Shown: positions 19,686 to 29,016, counted from the stretch's first letter. The stretch: DNA of 64,000 bases from Prochlorococcus sp. AG-409-P01 (GCA_003215335.1 QCKM01000001.1:248001-312000), one strand, 5' to 3'. A program made the numbers and translations. The notes: generated from the sequence alone by a model not told the origin.

Positions 19686-21218
19686 ATGGCCTATCGCAAT
19701 TTGGCCAAGAAGAGTACACGACCCTTAGGGCCTACTGCTCCAAGGAAAAGTCATATAGCAACTCAGCAATCTGGTCATTTCCAAAACAAAAGCCTTGTGG
19801 GTGTTGAATCACATCACCATCCACTGACAGATGTTGTAGCTAATCGGTATTTGCAAAATTATGAGACTGAGGTGAAAGGACGGTTTGAGAAGATTGTCCC
19901 ATTGTTGAAAAGAGTTTCCGCACTTCAGCATGAACAGGATTTTGTAGCTAAAGGCCAACAACTTACTTTTGCTGAACTCGGGTTTGAATTGCCTTCTCAT
20001 CTCCTAGAAAAGGCTTGGGTTTCTCAGCTTGATATGCGAGCTTTATTTGCTTGGTGTGTTTTTCAATCTCATCAAGAGGCTAGTGATCAGTTTTTTAATG
20101 ACGACCCTTTACATGGAGGAGAAGAAAGTTCAGACGCAAAGTCTTTTCAATCTTTCCTTTCTGATTGTGGCTTTCATCTTTTAGATGTAACTCCCTGCGC
20201 TGATGGACGTTTGGCGCATTCAATTGCATATGCATTGCGTATTCCTTTTAGCACCGTTCGTAGACGTTCTCATGCTGGAGCATTATTTGATGTTGAGCAG
20301 ACTGTCAATCGCTGGATAAAGACCGAGCATCGACGTTATAGGGAGGGGTTGCCTAATCGCGCAGAAGAACCTACTCGTTATTTAAAGGTGGTCACCTATC
20401 ACTTTAGCTCTGTAGATCCTTTACATCAAGGATGTGCAGCACATGGGAGTGATGATGCCGTTGCTGCTAAGGCGGGACTTCAACGGTTGCTGGATTTTCG
20501 AGAGTCAGTTGAGAATAGTTTTTGTTGTGGAGCTTCAGTTGATCTCCTTTTGATTGGCTTAGATACAGATACGGATGCAATTCGTGTTCATACCCCATCT
20601 CTTGATAGCGAAATGATTCTCGATAAGTGGGTTTCAGCATTAGACCTTTATCAAGAAACACAAGCTTTGACTAAAGATCAAGCCATGCAAATTATTGTTG
20701 ATAGGGTTAAAAAAAGTGCTCCTGACAAACCTGACCCTGGAATGGTTTCATTTGTTGCTCGATTGCTAGCAAATAATATTTCGCAAATTGATTATGTTCG
20801 ACAATTACATGGTGGCCCTTATCCAGATGCTGGCCATGCTGAACGTTTTATTGGCGTGGGTATTGGTTTTAAGGAGGTTCATTTGAGAAACCTTACTTAC
20901 TTTGCACATTTGGACACTGTTGAAGAAGGTTCCCCGGACTTGGATGTAGGAATAAAGATCTTTAAAGGTTTAAATGTAAATCATGATTTGCCAATTCCAG
21001 TAGTTATTCGCTTTGACTATTCTGGCAAGGTTCCTGGGGCTAGGGATAGAGCATTAGCCGATTGCTTAAGAGTTGACGGTGCAATTTCATCTCGTTATCG
21101 AGATTTGGTAGATGATGGCTTATTGCACACTTTTCTTACTGTCCGAGATCGAGACCAAAAAGGGCCAGCCGAAGTTGTAGGGTCATCTCTTGATCCTGCA
21201 CTTCAGGAGGCACATTGA
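19686..21218 (+). CDS. csoSCA: Carboxysomal carbonic anhydrase CsoSCA
   Basis: Beta-type carbonic anhydrase of the CsoS3/epsilon subclass, which makes CO2 from bicarbonate inside the carboxysome. 510 aa: an N-terminal tail, a helical domain, a catalytic domain and a degenerate second catalytic domain. Zinc ligands C171, H239 and C250, with the D173-R175 dyad (CADGR), keep the spacing of C173/D175/R177/H242/C253 in the Halothiobacillus enzyme to within three residues. It starts 7 nt after csoS2. The end of the gene contains the ribosome binding site of csoS4A. Confidence 0.96.
   Translation: MAYRNLAKKSTRPLGPTAPRKSHIATQQSGHFQNKSLVGVESHHHPLTDVVANRYLQNYETEVKGRFEKIVPLLKRVSALQHEQDFVAKGQQLTFAELGFELPSHLLEKAWVSQLDMRALFAWCVFQSHQEASDQFFNDDPLHGGEESSDAKSFQSFLSDCGFHLLDVTPCADGRLAHSIAYALRIPFSTVRRRSHAGALFDVEQTVNRWIKTEHRRYREGLPNRAEEPTRYLKVVTYHFSSVDPLHQGCAAHGSDDAVAAKAGLQRLLDFRESVENSFCCGASVDLLLIGLDTDTDAIRVHTPSLDSEMILDKWVSALDLYQETQALTKDQAMQIIVDRVKKSAPDKPDPGMVSFVARLLANNISQIDYVRQLHGGPYPDAGHAERFIGVGIGFKEVHLRNLTYFAHLDTVEEGSPDLDVGIKIFKGLNVNHDLPIPVVIRFDYSGKVPGARDRALADCLRVDGAISSRYRDLVDDGLLHTFLTVRDRDQKGPAEVVGSSLDPALQEAH
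21205..21210 (+). promoter_or_regulatory. Ribosome binding site of csoS4A inside csoSCA
   Basis: AGGAGG lies 9 nt before the csoS4A ATG at 21220. It fixes that start and rejects an in-frame start ten codons upstream. Confidence 0.8.
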
Positions 21219-21219
21219 C

Positions 21220-21495
21220 ATGCTGATTTGTAAGGTTCTAAAGCCACTAGTCTCAACCAATCGGATTCCAGGATTTGAGCATAAGCATCTTCAAGTTGTT
21301 TTAGATGGGAGCTCTAAAAAAGTTGCTGTAGATGCAGTTGGATGCAAGCCAGATGATTGGGTTATTTGTGTTGGCAGTTCTGCTGCTAGAGAGGCTGCAG
21401 GAAGCAAGTCTTATCCCAGTGATCTCACCATAGTTGGCATTATTGACCATTGGGATCCTGAGACCTCTAGTCCTCCTCAGGGAGGCTTTGGTTGA
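21220..21495 (+). CDS. csoS4A: Carboxysome vertex pentamer CsoS4A
   Basis: BMC-P (EutN/CcmL family) pentamer that caps the twelve vertices of the icosahedral shell. 91 aa from the ATG with the AGGAGG motif. It begins MLICKVLKPLVST and has the VDAVGCKPDDWVICVGSSAAR core typical of the family. It follows the csoSCA stop by a single base and is one base away from csoS4B. Confidence 0.95.
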   Translation: MLICKVLKPLVSTNRIPGFEHKHLQVVLDGSSKKVAVDAVGCKPDDWVICVGSSAAREAAGSKSYPSDLTIVGIIDHWDPETSSPPQGGFG

Positions 21496-21496
21496 T

Positions 21497-21748
21497 ATGG
21501 AGATAATGCAAGTTGAGGGACAGTTGATTTGCACTCAAAGGGTTGAGGGGCTTGGCCATATGCATTTGCGCATTTTAAGAAATAACAAAGGAAAGCAATT
21601 CGTTGCTGTTGATCCTGTAGGTGCGCGTAAAGGTAATTGGGTATTTACGGCAAGTGGATCAGCCGCACGTTTTGCTTGTCCTGATCCGGCAACTCAGACT
21701 GATTTAACTATTGGGGGGATCATTGATTTTTGGCCGCCTGATGAATAG
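21497..21748 (+). CDS. csoS4B: Carboxysome vertex pentamer CsoS4B
   Basis: Second BMC-P vertex protein, 83 aa, beginning MEIMQVEGQLICTQRV and carrying VAVDPVGARKGNWVFTASGSAAR. It is paralogous to CsoS4A. An in-frame start 21 codons upstream would run deep into csoS4A and is rejected. Loss of both vertex proteins makes the shell leaky in other species; both are minor components. Confidence 0.95.
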   Translation: MEIMQVEGQLICTQRVEGLGHMHLRILRNNKGKQFVAVDPVGARKGNWVFTASGSAARFACPDPATQTDLTIGGIIDFWPPDE

Positions 21749-21792
21749 TTGATTGTCATCAACCTTTCCTAAAGCTCATTTTTTTTAGTCTT

Positions 21793-22338
21793 ATGGCCAC
21801 CGAACAAGGCTCTGCTTCAGTCCCCACTAGTCAGACGGTAGATGTAACTCCCGTCACCACTACTCCAGAAGGGGTAGTTGACTCTTCTAAGGCTTCTTCA
21901 AGGTCTGCTAAGAGCAAGGTTAATGTTGGAAGCAATTCAGCAAGGGTTACTAATAAAGATGTTAAATCTGTCAATTCTAATTTTGGAGGTTCTGGCAGAC
22001 CTGGTCTGAATAAGTCATCTTTAACCAGTCACTCAGGCTCATCGAAAGGAATTGCACTTGGGTTGATTGAAACTAGAGGTATGGTTCCTGCTATTGAAGC
22101 GGCTGATGCTATGACAAAGGCAGCCGAAGTGAATTTGATAGCTAGAGAATATGTTGGTGGTGGTTATGTGACCGTAATGGTGAGAGGAGAGACTGGGGCT
22201 GTAAATGCATCAGTTAGAGCTGGAGCAGATGCTTGTGAACGTGTTGGAGATGGTCTTGTTGCGGCTCATATAATCGCTCGTCCTCATGTAGAAGTTGAGC
22301 CGATTTTGAGTTTTTCTGGAGCCAAACGGCGTAGTTGA
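21793..22338 (+). CDS. csoS1E: CsoS1E-type shell protein with a long N-terminal extension
   Basis: 181 aa. Residues 86-181 are a BMC-H domain almost identical to CsoS1, with the pore loop changed to Y120-V-G-G-G. The first about 85 residues are low-complexity, Ser/Thr/Gly/Lys-rich and net basic, so probably disordered. CsoS1E is known from low-light Prochlorococcus and marine Synechococcus but is absent from high-light Prochlorococcus; role unknown. The six extensions of a hexamer would project from one shell face and may bind nucleic acid, CsoS2 or RuBisCO (inference). Confidence 0.88.
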   Translation: MATEQGSASVPTSQTVDVTPVTTTPEGVVDSSKASSRSAKSKVNVGSNSARVTNKDVKSVNSNFGGSGRPGLNKSSLTSHSGSSKGIALGLIETRGMVPAIEAADAMTKAAEVNLIAREYVGGGYVTVMVRGETGAVNASVRAGADACERVGDGLVAAHIIARPHVEVEPILSFSGAKRRS

Positions 22339-22426
22339 TTAGCTTTGGAGCAATTAAAGACTTGAAGTTATAGTTATTACTTAATTATTATTCGCTTTAA
22401 GTTCAGCGAAGTAAAAGGAGCTAATT

Positions 22427-22672
22427 ATGGATAAATGGGAGAAGCGAGGCCGTCCTCTTAGATTGGAGAAACGTTTTGAATTTCAGAGTTATGAAAAAAC
22501 TAGGGATTTTTTGGATTGCTTAGGAGAGCTGAGCGAAGCAGTTGATAGGTTTCCCGACATAAGTTTTGGGAAAACGTATGTGAATATCACATTGCGCCCT
22601 GATGCTGATGATGCTGAGTTCAATGATTTGGATTACAAATTTGTTGATGATATAGATGGACTCCTCAATTGA
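22427..22672 (+). CDS. acRAF: Alpha-carboxysome RuBisCO assembly factor, pterin-dehydratase-like
   Basis: 81 aa, a member of the pterin-4a-carbinolamine dehydratase-like fold used as a RuBisCO assembly chaperone in alpha-carboxysome operons. It begins [19 protein letters not shown] and has the core [17 protein letters not shown] with [15 protein letters not shown]. Active dehydratases have a two-His motif that is not seen here, fitting a structural rather than catalytic role. A clear AAGGAG precedes the ATG. Its end overlaps cbbX by 17 nt. Confidence 0.9.
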   Translation: MDKWEKRGRPLRLEKRFEFQSYEKTRDFLDCLGELSEAVDRFPDISFGKTYVNITLRPDADDAEFNDLDYKFVDDIDGLLN

Positions 22673-23567
22673 TCTTTCTAGTGCGTATGCCGACTCTGGT
22701 GTCGAAGAGGTATTAGAACAACTTGATAAAGATTTGGTAGGCCTTAAGCCAGTTAAGACAAGAATTAAAGAAATAGCAGCTTTGTTGTTAGTTGACAGAG
22801 CAAGACAAGGTTTGAACTTGCCTTGCTCTATGCCAAGTCTTCACATGTCTTTTACGGGTAGGCCAGGGACAGGGAAGACAACAGTCGCAAGTAGAATCTC
22901 ACAGATATTATTTCGACTTGGTTATCTGCGAAAAGGACATGTTGTGACCGTGACCAGAGACGATTTAGTGGGTCAATATGTTGGTCACACTGCCCCGAAG
23001 ACAAGAGAAATGATTAAAAGGTCCCATGGAGGAGTGTTGTTTATAGACGAGGCTTACTATTTGTATAAATCAGGAAATGAAAGGGATTATGGGGTGGAAG
23101 CTGTAGAGATTCTGCTTCAAGAAATGGAACTAAAAAGAGATGATTTTGTGGTCATTTTTGCTGGTTACAAAGATCTGATGAATGATTTTTATAAGTCAAA
23201 CCCTGGACTTTCATCTAGAGTTGCTCATCATATTGATTTTCCTGATTATAGTGATCAGGAGTTAATGAAAATAGCTCAATTATTTTTAGCTGAGCAGAGT
23301 TATTGTTTTAGTAAAGAAGCTATTTCCGCATTTGAGGATTATATACAAAGACGTCGACTGCTTCCTTTCTTTGCTAATGCACGTTCAATACGAAATGCAC
23401 TTGACCGGACTCGCTTAAGACAGGCAAATCGCTTGTTTTCTCGTATGGGTGAACTTCTTAATCGTGAAGAGTTGATGACTATTGAGGCTGTAGATATCTT
23501 GGCAAGCAGGGTTTTTAAAGGAGAGTTGGAGGGCCAGAATCAACCTTTATCCTCTGGGGATAGTTAG
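22656..23567 (+). CDS. cbbX: CbbX-type AAA+ RuBisCO activase
   Basis: Hexameric AAA+ ATPase that removes inhibitory sugar phosphates from RuBisCO by pulling on the large subunit. 303 aa: Walker A GRPGTGKT (residues 68-75), pore-loop YVG (108-110), Walker B VLFIDE (127-132), and the [18 protein letters not shown]-like sensor-2 region. Known CbbX proteins act on red-type (form IC/ID) RuBisCO, yet this one sits with a green-type form IA enzyme. The start overlaps acRAF by 17 nt, so the two are probably translationally coupled. Confidence 0.92.
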   Translation: MDSSIDLSSAYADSGVEEVLEQLDKDLVGLKPVKTRIKEIAALLLVDRARQGLNLPCSMPSLHMSFTGRPGTGKTTVASRISQILFRLGYLRKGHVVTVTRDDLVGQYVGHTAPKTREMIKRSHGGVLFIDEAYYLYKSGNERDYGVEAVEILLQEMELKRDDFVVIFAGYKDLMNDFYKSNPGLSSRVAHHIDFPDYSDQELMKIAQLFLAEQSYCFSKEAISAFEDYIQRRRLLPFFANARSIRNALDRTRLRQANRLFSRMGELLNREELMTIEAVDILASRVFKGELEGQNQPLSSGDS

Positions 23568-23597
23568 GCAAGATAGCTTTCTGACTTTTAGGGCTCT

Positions 23598-23825
23598 TTA
23601 TTCTTCTTTTGGTTGCTCTAAATCTCTTTTTATTAGCACCAGCAAGTAAGAGGGGGCTTTGTATCTTCCTGGGAGACAGCGGTTTAGTGTTTCAAGATGC
23701 CCCCAGCAAACAGTCTTTTCTATCTCTGACTTACTGCGTCCTTCTTGCAATAGACGCCTCAGAGCTTTGCAATAGAGGGGATAGCCAGCCTCTAGTTCTC
23801 CAATAGTTAGCTTGGCTACACCCAT
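23598..23825 (-). CDS. Small conserved protein, DUF3136-like, 75 aa
   Basis: Core reads LTIGELEAGYPLYCKALRRL, then KTVCWGHLETLNRCLPGRYKAPSYLLVLIKRD. I recognise this as the DUF3136 family, found in marine picocyanobacteria; function unknown. Two cysteines and a basic helix are visible. I prefer the ATG at 23825 over a TTG eleven codons upstream. It converges on cbbX with 30 nt between. Confidence 0.75.
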   Translation of the reverse strand: MGVAKLTIGELEAGYPLYCKALRRLLQEGRSKSEIEKTVCWGHLETLNRCLPGRYKAPSYLLVLIKRDLEQPKEE

Positions 23826-23980
23826 GTCGCGTCTCAGTTCAAGAATCAATTTAGACAATCGCGGTGACCTGCGCTTGTTTGTCTTCCCTTTTCTTGATTT
23901 AGATCGAGGACCTATTTGCTCGAAAAGACAGTTTTACTCTTGTTTGGTCCCCAAGGCACGGCAGGTGTCTTGGTCTTGAT

Positions 23981-24385
23981 CTAATTAGTTCCAAGCCAAG
24001 CAATGCAATCAATTTCAACTTTGGCGCCTTTGGGGAGGGCGGATACTTCTACGCATGCCCTGGCTGGGCTTACTCCTTTGCCAAAGGTATTTGCATAGAT
24101 AGTGTTTACTTTTTCAAAATCAGCTAGATCTACAAGATAAATGGTTGTTCTTATCACCTGCTCAGAAGAGCCCCCTGCAGCATTTATTACTTCAACAAGA
24201 TTCTTAAGGACTTGTTGCGCTTCTTGCTCAATATTGCCTGACCCCACCATTAAGCCAGTTTTTGGGTCAAGGGCTATTTGACCAGAACAATAGAGCCATC
24301 CATTTGCTAGCACTGCTTGGTTATAAGGTCCAACTGGAGCCGGCGCTGATTTAGTGCTGATTGATTTGGGATGAGTAGAAGTCAT
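23981..24385 (-). CDS. ridA: Reactive intermediate/imine deaminase RidA
   Basis: 134-aa RidA/YER057c/UK114 protein that hydrolyses reactive enamine/imine intermediates formed by PLP-dependent enzymes. N-terminal APAPVGPYNQAVLANGWLYCSGQI and the C-terminal ARACVEVSALPKGAKVEIDCIA hold the conserved active-site residues. Forms trimers. Starts with ATG. Unlinked to neighbours by operon structure. Confidence 0.93.
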   Translation of the reverse strand: MTSTHPKSISTKSAPAPVGPYNQAVLANGWLYCSGQIALDPKTGLMVGSGNIEQEAQQVLKNLVEVINAAGGSSEQVIRTTIYLVDLADFEKVNTIYANTFGKGVSPARACVEVSALPKGAKVEIDCIAWLGTN

Positions 24386-24483
24386 TTAGGGATGTTGTTG
24401 TTGATACGTCATTGACTTGTTCAATCTTGCATGAAAGAAAGGCAAATATGCATTGATCTGGTTGCTTTCATTGCAAGAAATTT

Positions 24484-25245
24484 TTATCCATTCCAATTGT
24501 CCTTGTGAATACGCAAAGTTTCAAATTCTCTCTTTGTTTTGGCACGTATGAATAAGTTGGTCTTTTTTTCCAATGAAATTGTGCTGGGTAAGCTAAGAGA
24601 ACCTTTACTTCGAAGAAGAGAAACCAATTCGAGTCTTTTTTCGATCAAATGGTCATCTGGATAAAGGCTTTGGGCCCACAGTAAGTTCGCTTGAGTGTAT
24701 TCATGGGCGCAGTAGACCTTTGTTTCTTCAGGTAGGGCAGAAAGACGTTTTAAGGCCAAATACATCTCGTCTGCCGTGCCTTCGAAAATTCGCCCACAAC
24801 CGCCTCCAAAGAGAGTGTCACCACAGAACAGAACTGGTTCACATGGCTCTTTTTTGGATTTTGGAAGGTAGTACGCCACATGGGCATTGGTATGACCAGC
24901 AACATCTATGACTTTTATTCGTCTTCCAAGTAGAGAAATTTCATCGCGATCTTTTACGGACAAAGTCTGGAATGGAATACGGTGTCGGTCTGCTTTGGCA
25001 GCTACTACTTCTGCCTTAGGCCATTTTTTTAGAAGACCTTGCGTTCCGCCAATGTGATCGGCATGGTGATGTGTCTGCAGAATTGCAACGACTGTTAGGG
25101 CCTCACTCTCTAGCCAGGTTTGTATTGGCTTGGTCTCAGGAGGATCTACAACCACTACGTTTTCTCCGCTAAACCAAATCCAACAGATGTTGTCTTTTAG
25201 TAGTGGTATGCCTTTGATGCCTGATTGTGTTTTCAAGGTCTTCAT
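24484..25245 (-). CDS. gloB: Hydroxyacylglutathione hydrolase (glyoxalase II)
   Basis: Metallo-beta-lactamase-fold enzyme that hydrolyses S-lactoylglutathione to lactate and glutathione in methylglyoxal removal. The metal motif THHHADHIGG is at residues 58-67. A VIDVAGHTNAHVAYY segment, LFCGDTLFGGGCGRIFEG and CAHEYT give the remaining ligands. From the ATG at 25245 it has 253 aa; a TTG start eleven codons earlier is possible. It is divergent from hisG. Confidence 0.93.
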   Translation of the reverse strand: MKTLKTQSGIKGIPLLKDNICWIWFSGENVVVVDPPETKPIQTWLESEALTVVAILQTHHHADHIGGTQGLLKKWPKAEVVAAKADRHRIPFQTLSVKDRDEISLLGRRIKVIDVAGHTNAHVAYYLPKSKKEPCEPVLFCGDTLFGGGCGRIFEGTADEMYLALKRLSALPEETKVYCAHEYTQANLLWAQSLYPDDHLIEKRLELVSLLRSKGSLSLPSTISLEKKTNLFIRAKTKREFETLRIHKDNWNG

Positions 25246-25295
25246 AGGCTTGAGGATCGCATATATCGTTAAAGTCAAGTACGACGAATGAGGCC

Positions 25296-25949
25296 ATGAT
25301 CACCGTCGCACTTGCGAAAGGAGCTTTGCTCAAGGATTCCGTGGCCCGCTTTTTGAAGGCAGGCCTAGATTTCACGGCATTGCTTGACCCTGACAATCGC
25401 CAGTTAATGGTCCCTTCTAGTTGTGGTAGGGCGCGAGCTTTATTAGTTCGAAATGGGGATGTTCCTGTGTATGTGGCATATGGTCAGGCTCAATTGGGAG
25501 TAGTTGGTTATGACGTTCTTAGAGAACATCAGATGCCAGTTGCTCAGCTTGTAGATCTTGGGTTCGGTGGGTGCCATCTGGCAGTAGCTGTTAAGGCAAC
25601 AAGTGGATATCGGCGCGCCTCAGATTTGCCGCCACATTGTCGGGTGGCGAGTAAATTTACTCATTGTGCTAAGGGATTTTTTGAGGAGATTGACCTCCCA
25701 GTCGAACTAGTGCATTTGACTGGATCAGTAGAGCTTGGACCAATAACCGGAATGGCTGAAGCGATTGTAGATCTAGTCGCTACTGGAAGGACTCTTAAAG
25801 AAAATGGGTTGGTAAGTATTGAAGAGCTTTTTCATTCAACGGCAAGACTTATAGGGAACCCTCTTTCATTGCGATTGGATAGTGGGGAATTGCAAGAGAT
25901 TGTTGAAGCAGTTAGGGATAACGATCAACTGAGAAAGGCTTCTTCCTAA
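25296..25949 (+). CDS. hisG: ATP phosphoribosyltransferase, short form
   Basis: First step of histidine synthesis (ATP + PRPP to phosphoribosyl-ATP). 217 aa is the short HisG form, which lacks the C-terminal regulatory domain and normally needs HisZ; no hisZ is in this window. Motifs ALAKGALL near the N-terminus and the PRPP-binding [22 protein letters not shown] near residue 150 fit. The stop overlaps the start of the ABC transporter gene (TAATG). Confidence 0.95.
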   Translation: MITVALAKGALLKDSVARFLKAGLDFTALLDPDNRQLMVPSSCGRARALLVRNGDVPVYVAYGQAQLGVVGYDVLREHQMPVAQLVDLGFGGCHLAVAVKATSGYRRASDLPPHCRVASKFTHCAKGFFEEIDLPVELVHLTGSVELGPITGMAEAIVDLVATGRTLKENGLVSIEELFHSTARLIGNPLSLRLDSGELQEIVEAVRDNDQLRKASS

Positions 25950-27745
25950 TGGCTTCAAAGGATCTTCAACGTGTCAAACGCCTGGGGCGGTATTTGCGAA
26001 AGGACCGGAAAAGCCTTTTCTTGATTGTTTTCATTCTTGTTCCAGTTGCTTTTGCTGGCGCTGTTCAGCCTCTTTTGGTCGGGCAAGCGATAAGTGTTTT
26101 GCGCGGGGAACCGACTTTCTTGTGGTTGGCTGAACTTTCGAAATCTGCAGCAGTAAGGCTTTTAGTAGGAATTTTGTTTGTTTCAGTGATTTTGAGATTA
26201 TGTCTTCAGGGGTTTCAATCCTTCAATATTCAAGCAGTTGGTCAACGACTGACAGCACGTATTCGTCAAGATCTTTTCTCGCATGCAATGGCTTTGTCAC
26301 TTCGCTTCCATGACCGAATGCCGGTCGGGAAGCTACTGACAAGGCTTACTAGTGATGTAGATGCACTTTCAGAAGTCTTTGGAAGTGGTGCTGTGGGTGT
26401 TCTTGCTGATCTGGTGACTCTTCTAGTGATTGCGATCACTATGGTGCTCATTGAATGGCGTTTGGGCTTATTGCTGTTGGTGACTCAGGTGCCTGTCACG
26501 CTTGCAGTTTTGTGGTTACAGAGGCGCTATAGGAAGGCCAATTATCGAGTGAGAGAGGAGCTGTCTCAGTTGAATGCAGATTTTCAAGAAAATTTGCAGG
26601 GTTTAGAAGTGGTGCAAATGTTTCGAAGAGAGCACCTCAATGGGTTGAGATTTGATCAAACTGGCAGTCAATACCGCAGGGCAGTAAATGGAACGATTTT
26701 TTATGACAGCAGCATTTCAGCGTTTATTGAATGGGTTTCTTTAGCTGCCGTAGCTTTCGTATTGGCATTAGGCGGATGGATGGTTACTTCGGGAGTAATG
26801 GGTTTAGGTACTTTGACGACATTCGTTCTTTATTCCCAGAGATTGTTTGATCCATTACGTCAGTTGGCAGAACGCTTTACTCAGATTCAGGGTGGCTTGA
26901 CTGCTGTTGAGAGAATCGGAGAACTACTTGAACAACCATTAGAAATAGTTGATAAGTCAAACTTCAATTCTTTATTTGAAGATCAAAGCAGGTCTTCGTC
27001 TAGGCCTTTAGGAGAGTTGATTTTTGAAGATGTGAGCTTTGCTTATCGACCAGATGAACCAATCCTTACCGATCTAAATATTCGCATTGCTGCTGGAGAA
27101 CATATAGCGCTCGTAGGTCCAACCGGTTCTGGTAAAACCACTCTAATTCGATTGCTTTGCCGTCTTTATGAGCCTCAGCAGGGACGAATTTTGCTTGACG
27201 GGAGGGATATTAGAGATATCCCAATCAAAGAATTGCGAAACCAACTAGGTGTGGTTCTTCAAGATACATTCCTTTTTAGTGGCAATGTTGCAGATAACCT
27301 TCGCCTCGATTCTTCCATTGATGATGATCGTCTTAAGACAATTTGCCATGATCTTGGTCTGGACCCTTTATTGAATAGGCTTCCAAATGGATTGGAAACT
27401 GCTCTTAGAGAGAGAGGGGGGAACTTGTCTTCAGGTGAGAGACAACTCTTGTCTGTTGCCAGGGTGGCCATTCGAAACCCTACAGTTTTGGTTATGGATG
27501 AAGCAACTGCTTTCATGGACCCCTCAACTGAGGCGACTTTGCAAAGGGATTTAGATAGATTGCTTAAGCGCCGTACTGCTCTTGTTATTGCTCATCGTTT
27601 GGTGACTGTAGAGAATGCAGACAGGATTTTAGTTTTGAGAGGAGGGAGGCTTGTTGAAGAGGGAACCCATCAAGAGCTTCTTCGCCAAGGGGGGCTTTAT
27701 TGCCAACTGGCCGAGTTGCAAGAGAAGGGACTCGCAACACTTTGA
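25949..27745 (+). CDS. ABC exporter, fused membrane and ATPase half-transporter
   Basis: 598 aa, type I exporter (MsbA/multidrug-like) that works as a homodimer. About six membrane helices in residues 20-320 precede the ATPase domain. Walker A GPTGSGKTT is near residue 390, the signature LSSGERQ near 492, Walker B VLVMDEAT near 513, and the H-loop IAHRL follows. Substrate unknown: lipid, drug or peptide are all possible. It overlaps hisG by one base, so transcription is likely shared. Confidence 0.93.
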   Translation: MASKDLQRVKRLGRYLRKDRKSLFLIVFILVPVAFAGAVQPLLVGQAISVLRGEPTFLWLAELSKSAAVRLLVGILFVSVILRLCLQGFQSFNIQAVGQRLTARIRQDLFSHAMALSLRFHDRMPVGKLLTRLTSDVDALSEVFGSGAVGVLADLVTLLVIAITMVLIEWRLGLLLLVTQVPVTLAVLWLQRRYRKANYRVREELSQLNADFQENLQGLEVVQMFRREHLNGLRFDQTGSQYRRAVNGTIFYDSSISAFIEWVSLAAVAFVLALGGWMVTSGVMGLGTLTTFVLYSQRLFDPLRQLAERFTQIQGGLTAVERIGELLEQPLEIVDKSNFNSLFEDQSRSSSRPLGELIFEDVSFAYRPDEPILTDLNIRIAAGEHIALVGPTGSGKTTLIRLLCRLYEPQQGRILLDGRDIRDIPIKELRNQLGVVLQDTFLFSGNVADNLRLDSSIDDDRLKTICHDLGLDPLLNRLPNGLETALRERGGNLSSGERQLLSVARVAIRNPTVLVMDEATAFMDPSTEATLQRDLDRLLKRRTALVIAHRLVTVENADRILVLRGGRLVEEGTHQELLRQGGLYCQLAELQEKGLATL

Positions 27746-27806
27746 GAGCTTTCTTTATGACTAATTGGATTGATAAGGAAGGACCACAAAGATTGAGAAT
27801 TTAGGG

Positions 27807-28310
27807 TTGATCAGCTCTTGTTCGCTATCGACTGAAACCCTTCAGAGGATTTATGGACAAGGGGCCAGGGAGTGCCCCTCTCCGAACGAGCAGCTCACCC
27901 TTGTTTTTAGTCAGTCAAGACCCTTCGACCTGCTCGAGCTTGAAGAATTACTTGATGCTGTTGGTTGGAGCCGCCGTCCAGTCAGGAGGGTACGTAGGGC
28001 TCTTGACAACAGTTTGTTGAAGGTTGGCTTGTGGCGCCATGATCCAAAGTTTCCTCGTTTGGTTGGTTTTGCTCGCTGTACAGGTGATGGGATATTGGAA
28101 GCCACAATTTGGGATGTTGCAGTTCACCCTCTTTATCAAGGGGCTGGTCTTGGAAAGCAATTAATGGCTTACATCCTTGAATCTCTTAAAGAGATGGGTT
28201 TGGATAGCGTGACTTTGTTTGCTGACCCAGGTGTTGTTGCTTTTTACGAGAGACAGGGCTGGGTCCTAGAGCCAAATGGGCACCGTTGTGCATTTTGGTA
28301 TCCCAAATGA
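27807..28310 (+). CDS. GNAT-family N-acetyltransferase, Ycf52-like
   Basis: 167 aa. The C-terminal 100 residues carry the GNAT fold: a GFARCTGDGI strand pair, IWDVAVHPLYQGAGLGKQLM with the acetyl-CoA loop (Q-x-x-G-x-G), and FYERQGW near the end. This pattern resembles Ycf52/NSI-type acetyltransferases of chloroplasts and cyanobacteria, which modify amines and protein N-termini or lysines. Start is a TTG; no nearby in-frame ATG. Substrate unknown. Confidence 0.88.
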   Translation: MISSCSLSTETLQRIYGQGARECPSPNEQLTLVFSQSRPFDLLELEELLDAVGWSRRPVRRVRRALDNSLLKVGLWRHDPKFPRLVGFARCTGDGILEATIWDVAVHPLYQGAGLGKQLMAYILESLKEMGLDSVTLFADPGVVAFYERQGWVLEPNGHRCAFWYPK

Positions 28311-28314
28311 ACTT

Positions 28315-29016
28315 TTATTTTTTTTGGTAATAATCTTTTTGGAGTTTGTCGGTGCTTTCTCCATTTCGCCATCGCCATCTGAGATGAGCATTTTTTATTG
28401 CTTGAATTATTATGTTTGATTTTTCCCACCGCCGGCCTGATGTATATAAGGGAATTCTCAGGCTTTTTAGATTTGTTTGAGAGTGAACTCGCTCGATAAA
28501 TTCAAGATCTTCCATTAAAGGAAGCCGTTTAAATCCACCCGCTCTCTCATATAGGGCTTTGGAAATTAAAAGTCCTTGGTCTCCGTAAGGTTTATTTCTT
28601 ATATGACTTCTGAGAGCTACGGCAATTTCTAATAAGCGAATTCCTAGTCCATAACCTCGCACCTTAAATTCAAAAAACCATGCAAAAAGTTCGTTCGAGG
28701 GTGATTGAATTAATTTTTGGATCAGAGTTGCCCATTGCGGTGAGAGTCTGCTGTCTGCATGGAGAAAAAGGAGCCATTTCCCGCTGGAATTGCAAGCTCC
28801 ATGGTGTAATTGAGCTCCTCTATTGGGCTGTTCAACTTCTAAAAGCTGCGCTCCTCCGAGCTTGGTAATTTTTTTGGTGTAATCAGAACTGCCTGCATCT
28901 ACAACCAATATTTCTATTGGAGTTCCCCAGCGATGAAGATCAGCCAAGAGAAGAGGTAACTGTGCTGCCTCGTTAAGGGTTGGGATCACAACGCTCAGCT
29001 TGGGAAAATTCGTCAT
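28315..29016 (-). CDS. Family 2 glycosyltransferase, TIGR04283-like
   Basis: GT-A type transferase with SVVIPTLNEA at the N-terminus, the VVDAGSSDYT strand, and FLHADSRL as the metal-binding DxD equivalent. The closest family I recognise is TIGR04283, annotated as an arsenosugar biosynthesis glycosyltransferase. From the ATG at 29016 it overlaps the stop of the upstream gene by four bases (ATGA), so the pair is an operon. Real acceptor and donor unknown. Confidence 0.85.
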   Translation of the reverse strand: MTNFPKLSVVIPTLNEAAQLPLLLADLHRWGTPIEILVVDAGSSDYTKKITKLGGAQLLEVEQPNRGAQLHHGACNSSGKWLLFLHADSRLSPQWATLIQKLIQSPSNELFAWFFEFKVRGYGLGIRLLEIAVALRSHIRNKPYGDQGLLISKALYERAGGFKRLPLMEDLEFIERVHSQTNLKSLRIPLYTSGRRWEKSNIIIQAIKNAHLRWRWRNGESTDKLQKDYYQKK

